Shown here one piece after another: positions 43,687 through 52,658 of a DNA stretch of 64,000 bases. Made by a program: the position numbers and the translations under genes. The notes below the pieces were generated by a model, which saw only the letters and a list, made by a program, of their open reading frames with translations, searched no databases and had not been told where the DNA came from. The first letter of the stretch is position 1, and each line of letters begins with the position of its first letter. This DNA is from Delftia sp. PS-11 (GTDB lineage: Bacteria; Pseudomonadota; Gammaproteobacteria; Burkholderiales; Burkholderiaceae_C): assembly GCF_029870285.1 (NCBI RefSeq), contig NZ_JACSYA010000007.1, positions 62,001 through 126,000 of the forward strand, in the 5' to 3' direction.

Positions 43687-44745
43687 ATGACCCAGCATCT
43701 GCCCACGCCCATTGCTTCCCCGCAGCCCGCGCCCACGCGCGGCGTGACGCTGGCCAGCTACCTGCTGATGGCCGGCTCGCTGCTGCTGATCATGTGGCAG
43801 GGCCTGCTGCCGGGCATGCTGTGCGTGTGCGTGGGCTTTCTCATCACGCGCAGCATCGCGGCACTGCTGGCGCGCACCCAGCCCAAGGCACGGCGGGGCA
43901 TGCTGCCGCGCTGGACGCAGCTGGTGGCAGCGGCCATCGTCATCCTCGCGCCGCTGGCCCTGCTCAGCGGCGCGCTCTCGCATACCCGCACCTACATCAC
44001 CGACGCGCCCCAGCAATACCGCGAGCTGCTGGACTACCTGGCCAACACCGTGCTGGAGCTGCGCGACAAGCTGCCTGCCGACATGGCCGAGCAACTGCCC
44101 GATGGTGCCCAGGAGATACAGCACATGCTGGCCAGCTATCTGGGTGCCAAGGCAGGCGCACTGGCCCACGCCGGACGCGCCTGGCTGACCGGACTGCTCT
44201 ATGCCTACGTGGGCCTGATCATCGGTGCGCTGGCCGCCGTGCGCCCTGTCAGCGTGCGCCGTCCACCGCTGGTGGCAGCGCTGCGCGAGCGCACCCGGCT
44301 CATGGGACAGGCCTTCGGCCAGATCGTGGCGGCCCAGTTCTGGATCGCGGCCTTCAACACGCTGCTCACAGCCATCTTCCTGCTGGGCATACTGCCGCAC
44401 TGGCAGCTGTCCCTGCCCTACACGCCGGCCCTGATCACCCTGACCTTTGTCGCCGGGCTCGTGCCCATCGTCGGCAATCTGCTGTGCAACGCGGTGATCA
44501 CCATCGTCGGCCTGTCGGTATCGCCCGTGGCCGCAGCCGCCTGCCTGGGGTTCCTGATCCTGATCCACAAGGCGGAGTACGTCATCAATGCCAAGGTCGT
44601 GGGCCAGCGCACCCACATGGGCGTCTGGGAGCTGCTGGCCGTGATGTTCGTGTCCGAATCCGTGTTCGGCCCGGCAGGCCTGGTGGCAGCACCCCTGTTC
44701 TACGCCTACCTCAAAAAAGAGCTGGAGGCCGTGCGGCTGGTCTGA
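43687..44745 (+). CDS. AI-2E family transporter (PerM/YhhT-like permease)
   Basis: A 352-residue inner-membrane protein with about eight helices in the family's 3+5 arrangement. A short cytoplasmic N-terminus leads to helices near residues 20-60 and 75-95, an extracytoplasmic helical region (residues 100-160), then further spans with FVAGLVPIVGNLLCNAVITI and MFVSESVFGPAGLVAAPLFY, typical of the AI-2E exporter superfamily. Members export quorum signals or ions, and the cargo is unknown. The upstream purM and tight spacing suggest cotranscription. Confidence 0.9.
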   Translation: MTQHLPTPIASPQPAPTRGVTLASYLLMAGSLLLIMWQGLLPGMLCVCVGFLITRSIAALLARTQPKARRGMLPRWTQLVAAAIVILAPLALLSGALSHTRTYITDAPQQYRELLDYLANTVLELRDKLPADMAEQLPDGAQEIQHMLASYLGAKAGALAHAGRAWLTGLLYAYVGLIIGALAAVRPVSVRRPPLVAALRERTRLMGQAFGQIVAAQFWIAAFNTLLTAIFLLGILPHWQLSLPYTPALITLTFVAGLVPIVGNLLCNAVITIVGLSVSPVAAAACLGFLILIHKAEYVINAKVVGQRTHMGVWELLAVMFVSESVFGPAGLVAAPLFYAYLKKELEAVRLV

Positions 44746-44804
44746 GCCACACAGCTTGCGCAGGGGGCAAGCCCACAGGCTGGGGCGGCGCGCTACCTCC
44801 AGCG

Positions 44805-45650
44805 CTACAGCCCCCGCAGCCGCCGTATCACTTCGCGCACCGCCACAGCCTGCGCGCCCTGCTGGGACCCCAGGAAACGCTCCAGATCTTCCAGCGCACG
44901 CTCTGTCACCCCCCACTGGGCGTAGGCCAGGCCACGGTCGCGCAGCACCTCGGGCATGTCCGGGCGCAGCAGGGCCAGGCGGTTGAGCACAGCCACCAGC
45001 AATGGCCAGTCGCGCCGGGCATGGTGGATTTCCTGCAGATTGCGCAGCATGCGCTCGAGCATGTCACGGGGCGTTGCTGCCTGCAGATACATGCCCAGCG
45101 GCGCGGCTTCATCGGGCGACAGGCCGGCGCTTTGCCAATAGGGCTCCAGGCGCTCGGCAAGGCCGTTGGCAGAAAAGGACTCTCCCGTCAGCGGGTCCAT
45201 CACCACCTGGCCCTGCGGCAGGCGCAGCTTGACCAGGAAATGGCCCGGAAAGCCGACACCCCGGGCAGGCAGACCGATACCGGTCGCCAGCTCCAGCCAG
45301 ATCAGTGCAACACTGATGGCGATGCCGCGCCGGGTCTGCAGCACATGATGGATATAGCTGTTGGCCGGATCGTAGTAATCGTTGAGGTTGCCCCCAAAGC
45401 CCAGTTCCCCATAGAAAAACTGGTTGAGCACCCGCAGGCGCTGCAGTGGCTCGGTCTCGCCTGCCAGGCGCTGGGTCAGGCGCACCTGCAGCCGATCCAG
45501 CTCAGCGCCGGCCGCCTGAAGGTCGAGATCGGGCTCGGCGTCCTGCGCCAGGCTGATGGCGGCCTCCATCAGGGGCAAGCCGTCATCGCTTTGCACCAGG
45601 GAGGCGAAATACTGCAGGGCCGTGGGCGTGTCTTGGTAACTCCAGCTCAT
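44805..45650 (-). CDS. SirB1 family protein (transglutaminase-like plus TPR)
   Basis: A 281-residue cytoplasmic protein. The N-terminal two thirds is the transglutaminase-like SirB1 core (RLRVLNQFFYGELGFGGNLN, then RRGIAISVALIWLELA and GVGFPGHFLVKL). The C-terminal part has TPR-like helices (RMLRNLQEIHHARRDWPLLV). The usual catalytic cysteine of transglutaminases is replaced, as is common in SirB1. Function is unclear; the name comes from a Salmonella invasion-gene locus. It is 67 bases downstream of the end of murJ on the same strand. Confidence 0.88.
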   Translation of the reverse strand: MSWSYQDTPTALQYFASLVQSDDGLPLMEAAISLAQDAEPDLDLQAAGAELDRLQVRLTQRLAGETEPLQRLRVLNQFFYGELGFGGNLNDYYDPANSYIHHVLQTRRGIAISVALIWLELATGIGLPARGVGFPGHFLVKLRLPQGQVVMDPLTGESFSANGLAERLEPYWQSAGLSPDEAAPLGMYLQAATPRDMLERMLRNLQEIHHARRDWPLLVAVLNRLALLRPDMPEVLRDRGLAYAQWGVTERALEDLERFLGSQQGAQAVAVREVIRRLRGL

Positions 45651-45717
45651 GGTGCTTTATAAATTGGAGCGCACTGTCCTGCAATGGTGCGGGCTATCGG
45701 CGATTGGCCATCACCGG

Positions 45718-47283
45718 CTAGCGCCTCAGCAGCGCGCGCAGCCTGAGGCCGGAAATCAGCAGCACGCCGAAATACAGCAGCATCGAGGCCAGCAGCATCA
45801 GCGCCAGCAGGCCGGCGCGGCGCCAGCCGTCGGCACGCAGTGCAATCCAGTCGAAATGATGGCTGCCCCACAGCAGCAGCACAGCCAGCAGGCAGCTGGC
45901 AGCCAGCACCTGCAGCACCAGCCGCAGCCAGCCCGGCTCGGGGCGGTAGATGCCCCGGCGCAGCAGGCCCCACAGCAGCCAGGCGGCATTGACCATGGCG
46001 GCCAGGCCGATGGACAGCGCCAGGCCCGTATGGGCCAGCAGGGGAACCAGCAGCAGATTGAGCAGCTGGGTGATCACCAGCACCACGACGGCAATCTTGA
46101 CGGGTGTACGGATGTCCTGGCTGGCGTAATAGCCGGGCGCCAGCACCTTGATGGCCACCAGGCCCACAAGGCCCGCGCCATAGCCTATCAACGCCAGCGC
46201 GATCTGGCCCACGTCGCTGTCGCGCAGCTCGCCGCGGTGAAACAGCGTCGCCACCAGCGGTTCGGCAAAGGCCAGCAGCCCCACGGCGCAGGGTACGGCC
46301 AGCAGCAGAACCAGCCGCAGCCCCCAGTCCAGCATGGCCGAATAGCGTTTTGCGTCGCCAGCCGCCTTGGCAGAGGCCAGCTGAGGCGTGAGCACCACGC
46401 CCAGCGCCACGCCCAGCAGCGCCGTCGGGAATTCCATGAGCCGGTCGGCGTAGAACAGCCAGGTCACGCTGCCGGGCTGCAGATAGGAGGCGATCTGCGT
46501 ATTGATCATCAGCGAGACCTGGGCCACGCCCACGCCCAGCAAGGCAGGCGCCATCAGCGCCAGAATGCGGCGCACGCCAGCCGTCCCCCATGCGGCGCGC
46601 AAGGCCGCAGGCGACATCCCGATGCGCGGCAGCAGGCCCAGGCGCGCCAGGGCCGGCAACTGCACGGCCAACTGCAGCACACCACCGAGCATGACACCGC
46701 CGGCCATGGCGTAGATGGGCTCGATGCCGCGCGCCGCCAGCCAGGGTGCGCCCCAGAAAGCCGTGGCGATCATGCTGAGATTGAGCAGCACCGGCGTGGC
46801 GGCGGACACCGCAAAGCGCTTCCAGGTGTTGAGCACACCGGCGGACAGCGCCACCAGCGACATGAAGCCGATATAGGGAAACATCCAGCGCGTCATCACC
46901 ACCGCTGCGTCATAGCCCTCGGGAGACTGGCGCAGGCCGCTGGCCAGCAGCCAGACCAGCAAAGGCGCCCCCAGCACGCCCAGCGTGCAGGTCACAAGCA
47001 GCACCCAGAACAGCAGCGTGGCCACCTGCGAAATCAGCGCGCGCGTGGCCTCCTCGCCCTCCTGGGCCTTGCTGGCTGCCAGCACCGGCACGAAGGCCTG
47101 GCTGAAAGCGCCTTCCGCAAACAGCCTGCGAAACAGGTTGGGGATGCGGAACGCGACGTTGAAGGCATCGGTCAGCGCATTGGCGCCGAAGATGGAGGCC
47201 ATGAGCAGATCGCGCACCAGCCCGGTAATGCGGGAGGCAAGCGTCAGCAGGGATACGGTGGAGGCGGCTTTGAACAGTGACAC
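45718..47283 (-). CDS. murJ: MurJ, lipid II flippase
   Basis: A 521-residue, 14-helix MOP-superfamily protein that flips lipid II across the inner membrane for peptidoglycan synthesis. The N-terminus [20 protein letters not shown] followed by [20 protein letters not shown] and [19 protein letters not shown] is diagnostic, and the essential charged residues in the central cavity are in these early helices. A GTG start at 47283 puts the protein at the conserved beginning; an ATG-initiated frame from 47388 adds 35 nonconserved Arg-rich residues and reaches toward the rpsT promoter. It is divergent from rpsT. Confidence 0.95.
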   Translation of the reverse strand: MSLFKAASTVSLLTLASRITGLVRDLLMASIFGANALTDAFNVAFRIPNLFRRLFAEGAFSQAFVPVLAASKAQEGEEATRALISQVATLLFWVLLVTCTLGVLGAPLLVWLLASGLRQSPEGYDAAVVMTRWMFPYIGFMSLVALSAGVLNTWKRFAVSAATPVLLNLSMIATAFWGAPWLAARGIEPIYAMAGGVMLGGVLQLAVQLPALARLGLLPRIGMSPAALRAAWGTAGVRRILALMAPALLGVGVAQVSLMINTQIASYLQPGSVTWLFYADRLMEFPTALLGVALGVVLTPQLASAKAAGDAKRYSAMLDWGLRLVLLLAVPCAVGLLAFAEPLVATLFHRGELRDSDVGQIALALIGYGAGLVGLVAIKVLAPGYYASQDIRTPVKIAVVVLVITQLLNLLLVPLLAHTGLALSIGLAAMVNAAWLLWGLLRRGIYRPEPGWLRLVLQVLAASCLLAVLLLWGSHHFDWIALRADGWRRAGLLALMLLASMLLYFGVLLISGLRLRALLRR

Positions 47284-47400
47284 CGTGCGAAGTGTATGCG
47301 CAGGCGGTGGGCCGCCACTGCGCAGCGCGGCGCGATTGCGCGCCATAGCAACACGGCGCACACGACCCAGGGACCTCAACCCCGACACTGGCTTTCACGC

Positions 47401-47406
47401 TATAAT
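47401..47406 (+). promoter_or_regulatory. Consensus -10 box of the rpsT promoter
   Basis: A perfect TATAAT lies 51 bases upstream of the rpsT ATG in otherwise GC-rich DNA. The -35 region is weak. Strong -10 boxes are usual for ribosomal protein genes. Confidence 0.75.
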
Positions 47407-47451
47407 TTACGGTTTCGCCGACAACATCCTCAGACACTAGGAATACACATC

Positions 47452-47745
47452 ATGGCATCCAAGCCCGCAAAGAAGAACCCCCGCCTGGCATCCGGCCGCA
47501 AGCGCGCCCGTCAGGACGTCAAGCTCAACGCAGCCAACACCTCGCTGCGCTCCAAGTACCGCACCGCCGTCAAGAAGGTCGAAAAGGCCGTTCTGACTGG
47601 CGACAAGGCCAAGGCCACCGAACTGTTCGCCGCAGCACAATCCGTGCTGGACACGATCGCCGACAAGGGCATCTTCCACAAGAACAAGGCCGCTCGCGAC
47701 AAGAGCCGCCTGTCCGCCAAGGTCAAGGCCCTGGCAGCCGCCTAA
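47452..47745 (+). CDS. rpsT: 30S ribosomal protein S20
   Basis: A 97-residue, very basic primary binding protein of the 16S rRNA body. It opens [20 protein letters not shown], continues [19 protein letters not shown] and ends [20 protein letters not shown], all typical of S20. An in-frame extension to 47296 precedes the TATAAT promoter and is rejected. It is monocistronic, between its own promoter and a strong terminator. Confidence 0.98.
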   Translation: MASKPAKKNPRLASGRKRARQDVKLNAANTSLRSKYRTAVKKVEKAVLTGDKAKATELFAAAQSVLDTIADKGIFHKNKAARDKSRLSAKVKALAAA

Positions 47746-47814
47746 TCCACTTAGGCAACCGCACGGATGGCAGCCGCCATCCGCCGTTTGTAACGGGTGC
47801 GCTGTCAGCGAACG

Positions 47815-47841
47815 AAAAAACCGCCTTCGGGCGGTTTTTTT
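47815..47841 (+). terminator. Rho-independent terminator of rpsT
   Basis: AAAAAACCGCC and GGCGGTTTTTT with a TTCG tetraloop and an extra T form a textbook terminator 70 bases after the stop. The A tract also allows use from the right, for the SDR gene ending at 47879. Confidence 0.93.
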
Positions 47842-47878
47842 GTGCCCGGCCCCTGCCGTGCAGGCAAAGTGGCACAGA

Positions 47879-48973
47879 TCAGAACCAGCCATGGCTACGG
47901 TACCAACCCACGGTATCGGCCAGGGTCTGCCGGACCGGGCGAAAGCACAGGCCCAGCTCCCGTTCGCTTTTGGCCGGATTGAAGCGGGTGCGACCGGCTT
48001 CGCGCACCATCAGTCGCACCGTCGCCAGCCCCAGCAGCACCGGCCTGCCGGACAGGCGCGCATAGACCTCCTGCGCCGCTGCCAGTGCATACAGCAGCGG
48101 CAGTGGCAGCTGACGCGAGGGCACAGCCATGCCGGACACCTCTCCCAGCAGCGGGATCAGCTCCTGCATGACCATATGGCGCCCGGCTGCCAGATAGCGC
48201 TCGCCCGCCCGCCCGCGCTCGGCCGCCGCGATATGCGCCAGCGCCACATCCCGCGCATCGACCACGGAAAAACTGCCAGGTACCAGACCCGGCAGCCGGC
48301 CATGCGCCACATCATTGACCAGTTGCCCCGCAGATGTCGGACCGATGTCGCCAGGGCCCCACATCCAGCCCGGCAGCACAAAGCAGGCATGCATGCCGGG
48401 ATGCGTCCGGACAAAGGCACGCACCGCATCATCGGCCAGAATCTTGCTGCGGTAGTAGTCATCGGCATTGTCCAACCGGCGGTCGCAGGTTTCGTCGATC
48501 AGGGTGCCGGGCGGGCCGTCGAGCACGGCGATCGATGAGGTCTGGACGAAGCGGCGCACCCCTGCGGTATGGGCCGCAGCCACCAGGGCGGCCGATCCGC
48601 CCACATTGATGCGCTCGAGCGCCGCCCAGTGGCGCCCGCCCTTGTAGCTGTCCCGGAAATAGGCTGCCGTATGGAAGACGACATCGCAGCCGCAGAGCGC
48701 GCCGGCAAAGGCATCGACATCTTCCATGTCGCCTACGATCACCTGCACCTGAGGCAGGTCGGCAAACTGCTGCTGCGCCTTGTATACCGACCTGGCAAGA
48801 GCCCGCACGGCAATGCCGCGCGCCACCAGCGCACGCACCAGGTTGCTGCCCAGCAGCCCGGTGGCTCCGGTCACAAACGCCTGGCGCACGGGCCGGGGCT
48901 GCGCCAGCTCAGCGGGCGCATGGAAATCATCTGCACATGAAGGGCTGCCGAGGCCCGGAATCTGGTCATGCAT
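47879..48973 (-). CDS. SDR-family NAD-dependent epimerase/dihydroflavonol-reductase-like protein
   Basis: A 364-residue extended SDR. AFVTGATGLLGSNLVRALVA carries TGxTGxxG at about residue 35, after an unconserved Pro-rich N-terminus. VFHTAAYFRDSYKGGRHW, RFVQTSSIAVLDG and DDYYRSKILADDAVRAF give the Ser/Tyr/Lys active site (YYRSK). The group includes hopanoid-associated sugar epimerases and dihydroflavonol 4-reductase-like enzymes; the substrate is unknown. ATG 48973 is chosen; an earlier in-frame ATG at 49009 has no better signal. It is divergent from a TetR gene that likely represses it. Confidence 0.88.
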   Translation of the reverse strand: MHDQIPGLGSPSCADDFHAPAELAQPRPVRQAFVTGATGLLGSNLVRALVARGIAVRALARSVYKAQQQFADLPQVQVIVGDMEDVDAFAGALCGCDVVFHTAAYFRDSYKGGRHWAALERINVGGSAALVAAAHTAGVRRFVQTSSIAVLDGPPGTLIDETCDRRLDNADDYYRSKILADDAVRAFVRTHPGMHACFVLPGWMWGPGDIGPTSAGQLVNDVAHGRLPGLVPGSFSVVDARDVALAHIAAAERGRAGERYLAAGRHMVMQELIPLLGEVSGMAVPSRQLPLPLLYALAAAQEVYARLSGRPVLLGLATVRLMVREAGRTRFNPAKSERELGLCFRPVRQTLADTVGWYRSHGWF

Positions 48974-49023
48974 GAAAACTCTTTCGTGAATGCAGTGGTA
49001 CGCAAACATTTCAGATACCGATT

Positions 49024-49037
49024 GATATCCGGATATC
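49024..49037. promoter_or_regulatory. Perfect 14-bp palindrome, candidate TetR operator
   Basis: GATATCCGGATATC is fully self-complementary and lies midway between the divergent SDR and TetR genes, with partial symmetry extending outward (CCGAT...ATACT). TetR-family repressors bind such palindromes and block both promoters. Confidence 0.6.
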
Positions 49038-49093
49038 CGATACTATCCCTGATCAGCAAATCACGTCAACTCAGATAGCATCAGATATTTCAA

Positions 49094-49702
49094 ATGCCCC
49101 AGCACCGCCTGACACGAGAGGAAAGCCAGGAACAGACCCGCCAGCGCCTGATCGAAGCGGCCTGCAGGCAGGTGGCCGGGCGAGGCTTTGCCTCCACCAC
49201 GGTGCGCGATATCGCCAAAGAGGCTGGCTATACGCAAGGCGCCTTCTATTCCAACTTCAAAAGCAAGGAAGACCTGCTGCTGGACCTGCTGCGCCAGCAC
49301 AAGGAGCAGGAGGCTCTGCGCATCACTGGCGCGGTCGCCACGGCAGGCGAAGACTTCGGCAAAGCCTTTTCAGCGCTGGAGAGCTGGGCGCGCGACTTTG
49401 GCATGGACGCCTCCCAGGCCATGCTGGCGACGGAACTGCAGCTGCATGCGGCGCGCCACCCTGGATTCGGGCAGGCCTACGCAGCACTGATGGAGCAGCA
49501 GCGCCAGATCTATGCACAGCTGCTGGACAGACTGTTCGCACTGGCAGGCCATGCGCCACCCGTGCCCACGCCCGCGCTGGCAGGCAGCCTGATGGCACTG
49601 GCGCGCAGCCAGGCCATAGACCATGCGCTGTATGGCGGAGCATCGGCGGGCGAGGTTCTGGTCACCGTGCTGCGCAGCCTGTTCCAGCGCCAGGGGGCAT
49701 GA
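49094..49702 (+). CDS. TetR family transcriptional regulator
   Basis: A 202-residue repressor-type protein. The helix-turn-helix is FASTTVRDIAKEAGYTQGAF followed by YSNFKSKEDLLLDLL at residues 32-66. The C-terminal ligand domain resembles the group with ELQLHAARHPGFGQAYAALM. It is divergent from the SDR gene with a perfect palindrome between them. The gene ends next to a terminator hairpin. Confidence 0.92.
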   Translation: MPQHRLTREESQEQTRQRLIEAACRQVAGRGFASTTVRDIAKEAGYTQGAFYSNFKSKEDLLLDLLRQHKEQEALRITGAVATAGEDFGKAFSALESWARDFGMDASQAMLATELQLHAARHPGFGQAYAALMEQQRQIYAQLLDRLFALAGHAPPVPTPALAGSLMALARSQAIDHALYGGASAGEVLVTVLRSLFQRQGA

Positions 49703-49705
49703 AAA

Positions 49706-49724
49706 AACGCACCCTGGGTGCGTT
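49706..49724 (+). terminator. Terminator hairpin after the TetR gene
   Basis: AACGCAC / GTGCGTT stem of seven pairs with a five-base loop, preceded by an A tract and starting within four bases of the TetR stop. Confidence 0.65.
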
Positions 49725-49760
49725 CATATCATCAAGCAGCCAGGGCCCCGCCCATGGACG

Positions 49761-49788
49761 AAAAAAAGCCGGCCTCAGCGGGCCGGCT
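49761..49788 (-). terminator. Terminator of the DUF3579 gene, overlapping its stop codon
   Basis: Read on the minus strand, AGCCGGCC / GGCCGGCT with a six-base loop is followed by seven T residues. The stop codon of the DUF3579 gene lies inside the loop, so the last three codons are part of the terminator stem. Confidence 0.85.
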
Positions 49789-50092
49789 CATCCGGAATCA
49801 GACAGGCCTCGACAACCTGCAGATTGTTGTCCTTGGCGAAGTTCAGGCAAAAGTCCCAGGCCATGGGCTCGTAGTCGCGCAGGTCGCGGTGGACCACCAC
49901 GCATTTGACGCCATTGAGCGTGGTCGGCACGCACCAGGGCGAATAGCTCAGGTGGCTGCCGCGATGCGCTCCACCGGGGCGGAACTGGCTCATGACGCCA
50001 GCCAGCCGTTCGGCCCAGTCGCTGGGCCGGAAAGTCTTGCCTTCGTGGGTAATGCCCTGGATGAACAGTTCTTTGCTGGAAGGAGAAACCAT
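49775..50092 (-). CDS. DUF3579 family protein
   Basis: A 105-residue protein matching DUF3579: KELFIQGITHEGKTFRPSDW, AERLAGVMSQFRP, CVPTTLNGVKCVVVHRDLRD and NFAKDNNLQVVEACLIPDE. The function of the family is unknown; it is typical of betaproteobacteria and commonly lies next to arginine biosynthesis genes, as here (argD is divergent). The start at 50092 gives the family length; a longer frame to 50149 reaches into the divergent promoter region. Confidence 0.9.
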   Translation of the reverse strand: MVSPSSKELFIQGITHEGKTFRPSDWAERLAGVMSQFRPGGAHRGSHLSYSPWCVPTTLNGVKCVVVHRDLRDYEPMAWDFCLNFAKDNNLQVVEACLIPDEPAR

Positions 50093-50272
50093 CGGGTGCG
50101 TGCCAAAAAAAGTCAGGGCCCGCAAGCAGCATCGCCACTGGCAGGCCAAGAGGGCATTTTAGCTCTTGTATAAGAGCTGGCCCAGCGCGGCGCGCCACTA
50201 CCCCAGCGTGGCGTGGGGTCTGTCGCATGGCTGTGATGCGCAAACCGCAACGTTGGGCCACTGCGGGCCCTC

Positions 50273-50278
50273 TAGAAT
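50273..50278 (+). promoter_or_regulatory. Candidate -10 box for argD-argF
   Basis: TAGAAT lies 79 bases before the argD ATG, in the shared promoter region with the DUF3579 gene. The -35 is not evident. No clear ARG-box was found by eye. Confidence 0.35.
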
Positions 50279-50356
50279 CGGGCTTCGCTGTTTTCGAGGC
50301 ATCTGCGGCGGCAACGCCCGGATGCCCTTTACTTTCCTGCACAGGAGATTTTTGCA

Positions 50357-51553
50357 ATGACCGCTTTCATTGAGGCTGCCTCGCCCCACGTGATGAACAC
50401 CTATGGCCGCGTACCGATCGCGCTGGAGCGAGGCCAGGGCTGCCGCGTGTGGGACGTCAATGGCAAGCAGTACCTCGATGCGCTGGGCGGCATTGCTGTC
50501 AACACGCTGGGCCACAACCATCCCAAGCTCGTGCCGGCACTGCAGGAGCAGCTGACCCGGCTCATCCACACCTCCAACTACTACCACGTGCCTGGCCAGG
50601 AAACACTGGCACAGCTGCTGGTCGAACGCGCGAAGATGACCAACGTCTTCTTCTGCAGCACCGGCCTGGAGGCCAACGAGGCTGCCATCAAGATCGCGCG
50701 CAAGTACGGCGTGGACAAAGGCATCGCCAAGCCGGTGATCGTGGTCTATGAGCACGCATTCCATGGCCGCTCCCTCGCCACCATGGCAGCCACCGGCAAC
50801 CCCAAGGTGCGCGACGGCTTCGGCCCGCTGCTCGATGGCTTCCTGCGCGTGCCGCTGAACGATATCGAGGCGCTCAAGCAGGCCACGGCCGGCAACACCG
50901 ATGTGGTGGCCGTGATGATGGAGCCCATCCAGGGCGAAGGCGGCCTGCACGCCATGGGCATCGAGTACATGCAGCAGGTCCGCGCGCTGTGCGATGCCAA
51001 TGGCTGGCTGATGATGTTCGACGAAGTGCAGGCCGGCATGGGCCGCACGGGCAAGTGGTTTGCCCACCAGTGGGCCGGCATCGTGCCCGATGTGATGACC
51101 CTGGCCAAGGGCCTGGGCTCGGGCGTGCCGATTGGCGCCGTCGTGGCCCATGGCGCGGCAGCCTCCGTGCTCAAGCCCGGCAACCATGGCTCGACCTTCG
51201 GTGGCAACCCGCTGGCCACGCGCGCAGGCATCGAGACCATCCGCATCATGGAAGAAGACGGCCTGCTGGCACATGCCACCCAGGTCGGCGCCTACCTGAA
51301 GAAACAGCTGCAGCAGGCCTTCGCCGACGTGCCGGGCGTGGTCGAGGTGCGCGGCCAGGGCCTGATGATCGGCATCGAGCTGGCCAAGCCCTGCGGCGTG
51401 CTGCTGGGCCGTGGCGCCGAGGCTGGCCTGCTGTTCAGCGTGACCGCCGACACCGTGGTGCGCCTGGTGCCGCCGCTGATCATGACCGAGGCCGAAGCCG
51501 ACGAAGTGGTCGCCACGCTCAAGCCCCTGGTCGTGCAATTCCTGTCCGAATGA
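50357..51553 (+). CDS. argD: Acetylornithine aminotransferase
   Basis: A 398-residue class III PLP aminotransferase converting N-acetylglutamate semialdehyde to N-acetylornithine. PLP-site features are NVFFCSTGLEANEAAIKIAR, YEHAFHGRSLATMAATGNPK, MMEPIQGEGG, LMMFDEVQAGMGRTGKWFAH, and the Schiff-base lysine K251 in TLAKGLGSGVPIGAV. AGGAG lies just before the ATG. argF follows 11 bases after the stop, so the two form an arginine operon. Confidence 0.95.
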   Translation: MTAFIEAASPHVMNTYGRVPIALERGQGCRVWDVNGKQYLDALGGIAVNTLGHNHPKLVPALQEQLTRLIHTSNYYHVPGQETLAQLLVERAKMTNVFFCSTGLEANEAAIKIARKYGVDKGIAKPVIVVYEHAFHGRSLATMAATGNPKVRDGFGPLLDGFLRVPLNDIEALKQATAGNTDVVAVMMEPIQGEGGLHAMGIEYMQQVRALCDANGWLMMFDEVQAGMGRTGKWFAHQWAGIVPDVMTLAKGLGSGVPIGAVVAHGAAASVLKPGNHGSTFGGNPLATRAGIETIRIMEEDGLLAHATQVGAYLKKQLQQAFADVPGVVEVRGQGLMIGIELAKPCGVLLGRGAEAGLLFSVTADTVVRLVPPLIMTEAEADEVVATLKPLVVQFLSE

Positions 51554-51564
51554 AGGACCTTCCC

Positions 51565-52494
51565 ATGACAGCCATCAAGCACTATCTGCAGTTCTCCGAC
51601 TTCACGGCCGACGAGTACGCCTACCTGCTGGAACGCGCCGCGCTGATCAAGAAGAAGTTCAAGAACTACGAAAAGCACCACACGCTGAGCGACCGCACGC
51701 TGGCCATGATCTTCGAGAAGGCCAGCACCCGCACGCGCGTGAGCTTCGAGGCGGGCATGTACCAGCTCGGCGGCTCGGTCGTGCACCTGACCACGGGCGA
51801 CAGCCAGCTGGGCCGTGCCGAGCCCATCGAGGACAGCGCGCGCGTCATCAGCCGCATGACCGACCTGGTGATGATCCGCACCTTCGGCCAGGACAAGATC
51901 GAGCGCTTTGCCGCCTATTCGCGCGTGCCCGTCATCAACGGGCTGACCAACGAGTTCCACCCCTGCCAGATCCTGGCCGACATCTTTACCTTCATCGAGC
52001 ACCGCGGCTCGATCCAGGGCAAGACTGTGGCCTGGGTCGGTGACGGCAACAACATGGCCAACACCTGGCTGCAGGCTGCCGATCTGCTGGGCTTCACCGT
52101 CCATGTCAGCACGCCCGGCGGCTACGAGGTGGACGAAAAGCTGGCCTTCGGCGGCAAAGCGCCGCGCGAAGGCTGCTACAAGGTCTTCGCCAACCCGCTC
52201 GACGCCTGCAAGGGCGCGGACCTGGTCACCACCGATGTGTGGACCAGCATGGGCTACGAGGCCGAGAACGAGGCCCGCAAGAAGGCCTTTGCCGACTGGT
52301 GCGTGGACGCCGAGATGATGGCGGCAGCGCGTGCCGATGCACTGTTCATGCACTGCCTGCCGGCCCACCGGGGCGAGGAAGTCGAGGCCGAAGTCATCGA
52401 CGGCCCCCAATCCGTCGTCTGGGACGAGGCAGAAAACAGGATGCACGTGCAAAAGGCACTCATGGAGTACCTTTTGCTCGGCCGCACGGCATGA
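51565..52494 (+). CDS. argF: Ornithine carbamoyltransferase
   Basis: A 309-residue enzyme joining ornithine and carbamoyl phosphate to citrulline. The carbamoyl-phosphate loop is MIFEKASTRTRVSFE (STRTR at residues 54-58), the ornithine-side motif is FHPCQILADIFTF, and the catalytic HCLPAHRGEEV begins at residue 263. The C-terminus reads NRMHVQKALMEYLLLGRTA. A 38-base exact copy of its 3' end, followed by a slightly different ending, lies 161 bases downstream (52596-52658), so the present last seven codons may be an acquired ending. Confidence 0.97.
   Translation: MTAIKHYLQFSDFTADEYAYLLERAALIKKKFKNYEKHHTLSDRTLAMIFEKASTRTRVSFEAGMYQLGGSVVHLTTGDSQLGRAEPIEDSARVISRMTDLVMIRTFGQDKIERFAAYSRVPVINGLTNEFHPCQILADIFTFIEHRGSIQGKTVAWVGDGNNMANTWLQAADLLGFTVHVSTPGGYEVDEKLAFGGKAPREGCYKVFANPLDACKGADLVTTDVWTSMGYEAENEARKKAFADWCVDAEMMAAARADALFMHCLPAHRGEEVEAEVIDGPQSVVWDEAENRMHVQKALMEYLLLGRTA
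52435..52472 (+). repeat. Direct repeat, left copy (3' end of argF)
   Basis: A 38-base block from AACAGGATGCACGTG to GGAGTACCT is identical to 52596-52633. It encodes NRMHVQKALMEYL in argF. Exact direct repeats at a gene's 3' end are what site-specific integration leaves. Confidence 0.95.
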
Positions 52495-52595
52495 AATGCC
52501 GTGGGGTGGCGCGCCAGCGCCTGCAGACTGTTTGGGCGCAGGCTCATGTCCGCGAAGCGGACGTGAAGCGGCCTTCGGCCGCGTGCCGAAGCCTC
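52495..52595. other. Hairpin-rich segment between the two argF 3' ends
   Basis: About 100 bases carry three hairpins in a row: GCCTGC / GCAGGC (52519-52543), GTCCGC / GCGGAC with GAA loop (52548-52562), and GCGGCC / GGCCGC (52568-52582, alternative CTTCGG / CCGAAG to 52591). No coding content is seen. This is REP-like or a terminator cluster. Confidence 0.6.
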
Positions 52596-52658
52596 AACAG
52601 GATGCACGTGCAAAAGGCACTCATGGAGTACCTGCTGCTGGGCCGCCAGCCGGGCTGA
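52596..52658 (+). pseudogene. Displaced duplicate of the argF 3' end
   Basis: The first 38 bases repeat argF exactly, and the remainder encodes LLLGRQPG and a stop, in the same frame order as argF's LLLGRTA. There is no start or upstream part, so it is a fragment. It may be the original argF ending pushed aside by an insertion that brought its own ending. Confidence 0.85.

Noticed and set aside
47388..47388. ATG at 47388 as the murJ start
   Set aside because: It adds 35 Arg-rich, nonconserved residues; GTG at 47283 begins exactly at the conserved MurJ N-terminus.
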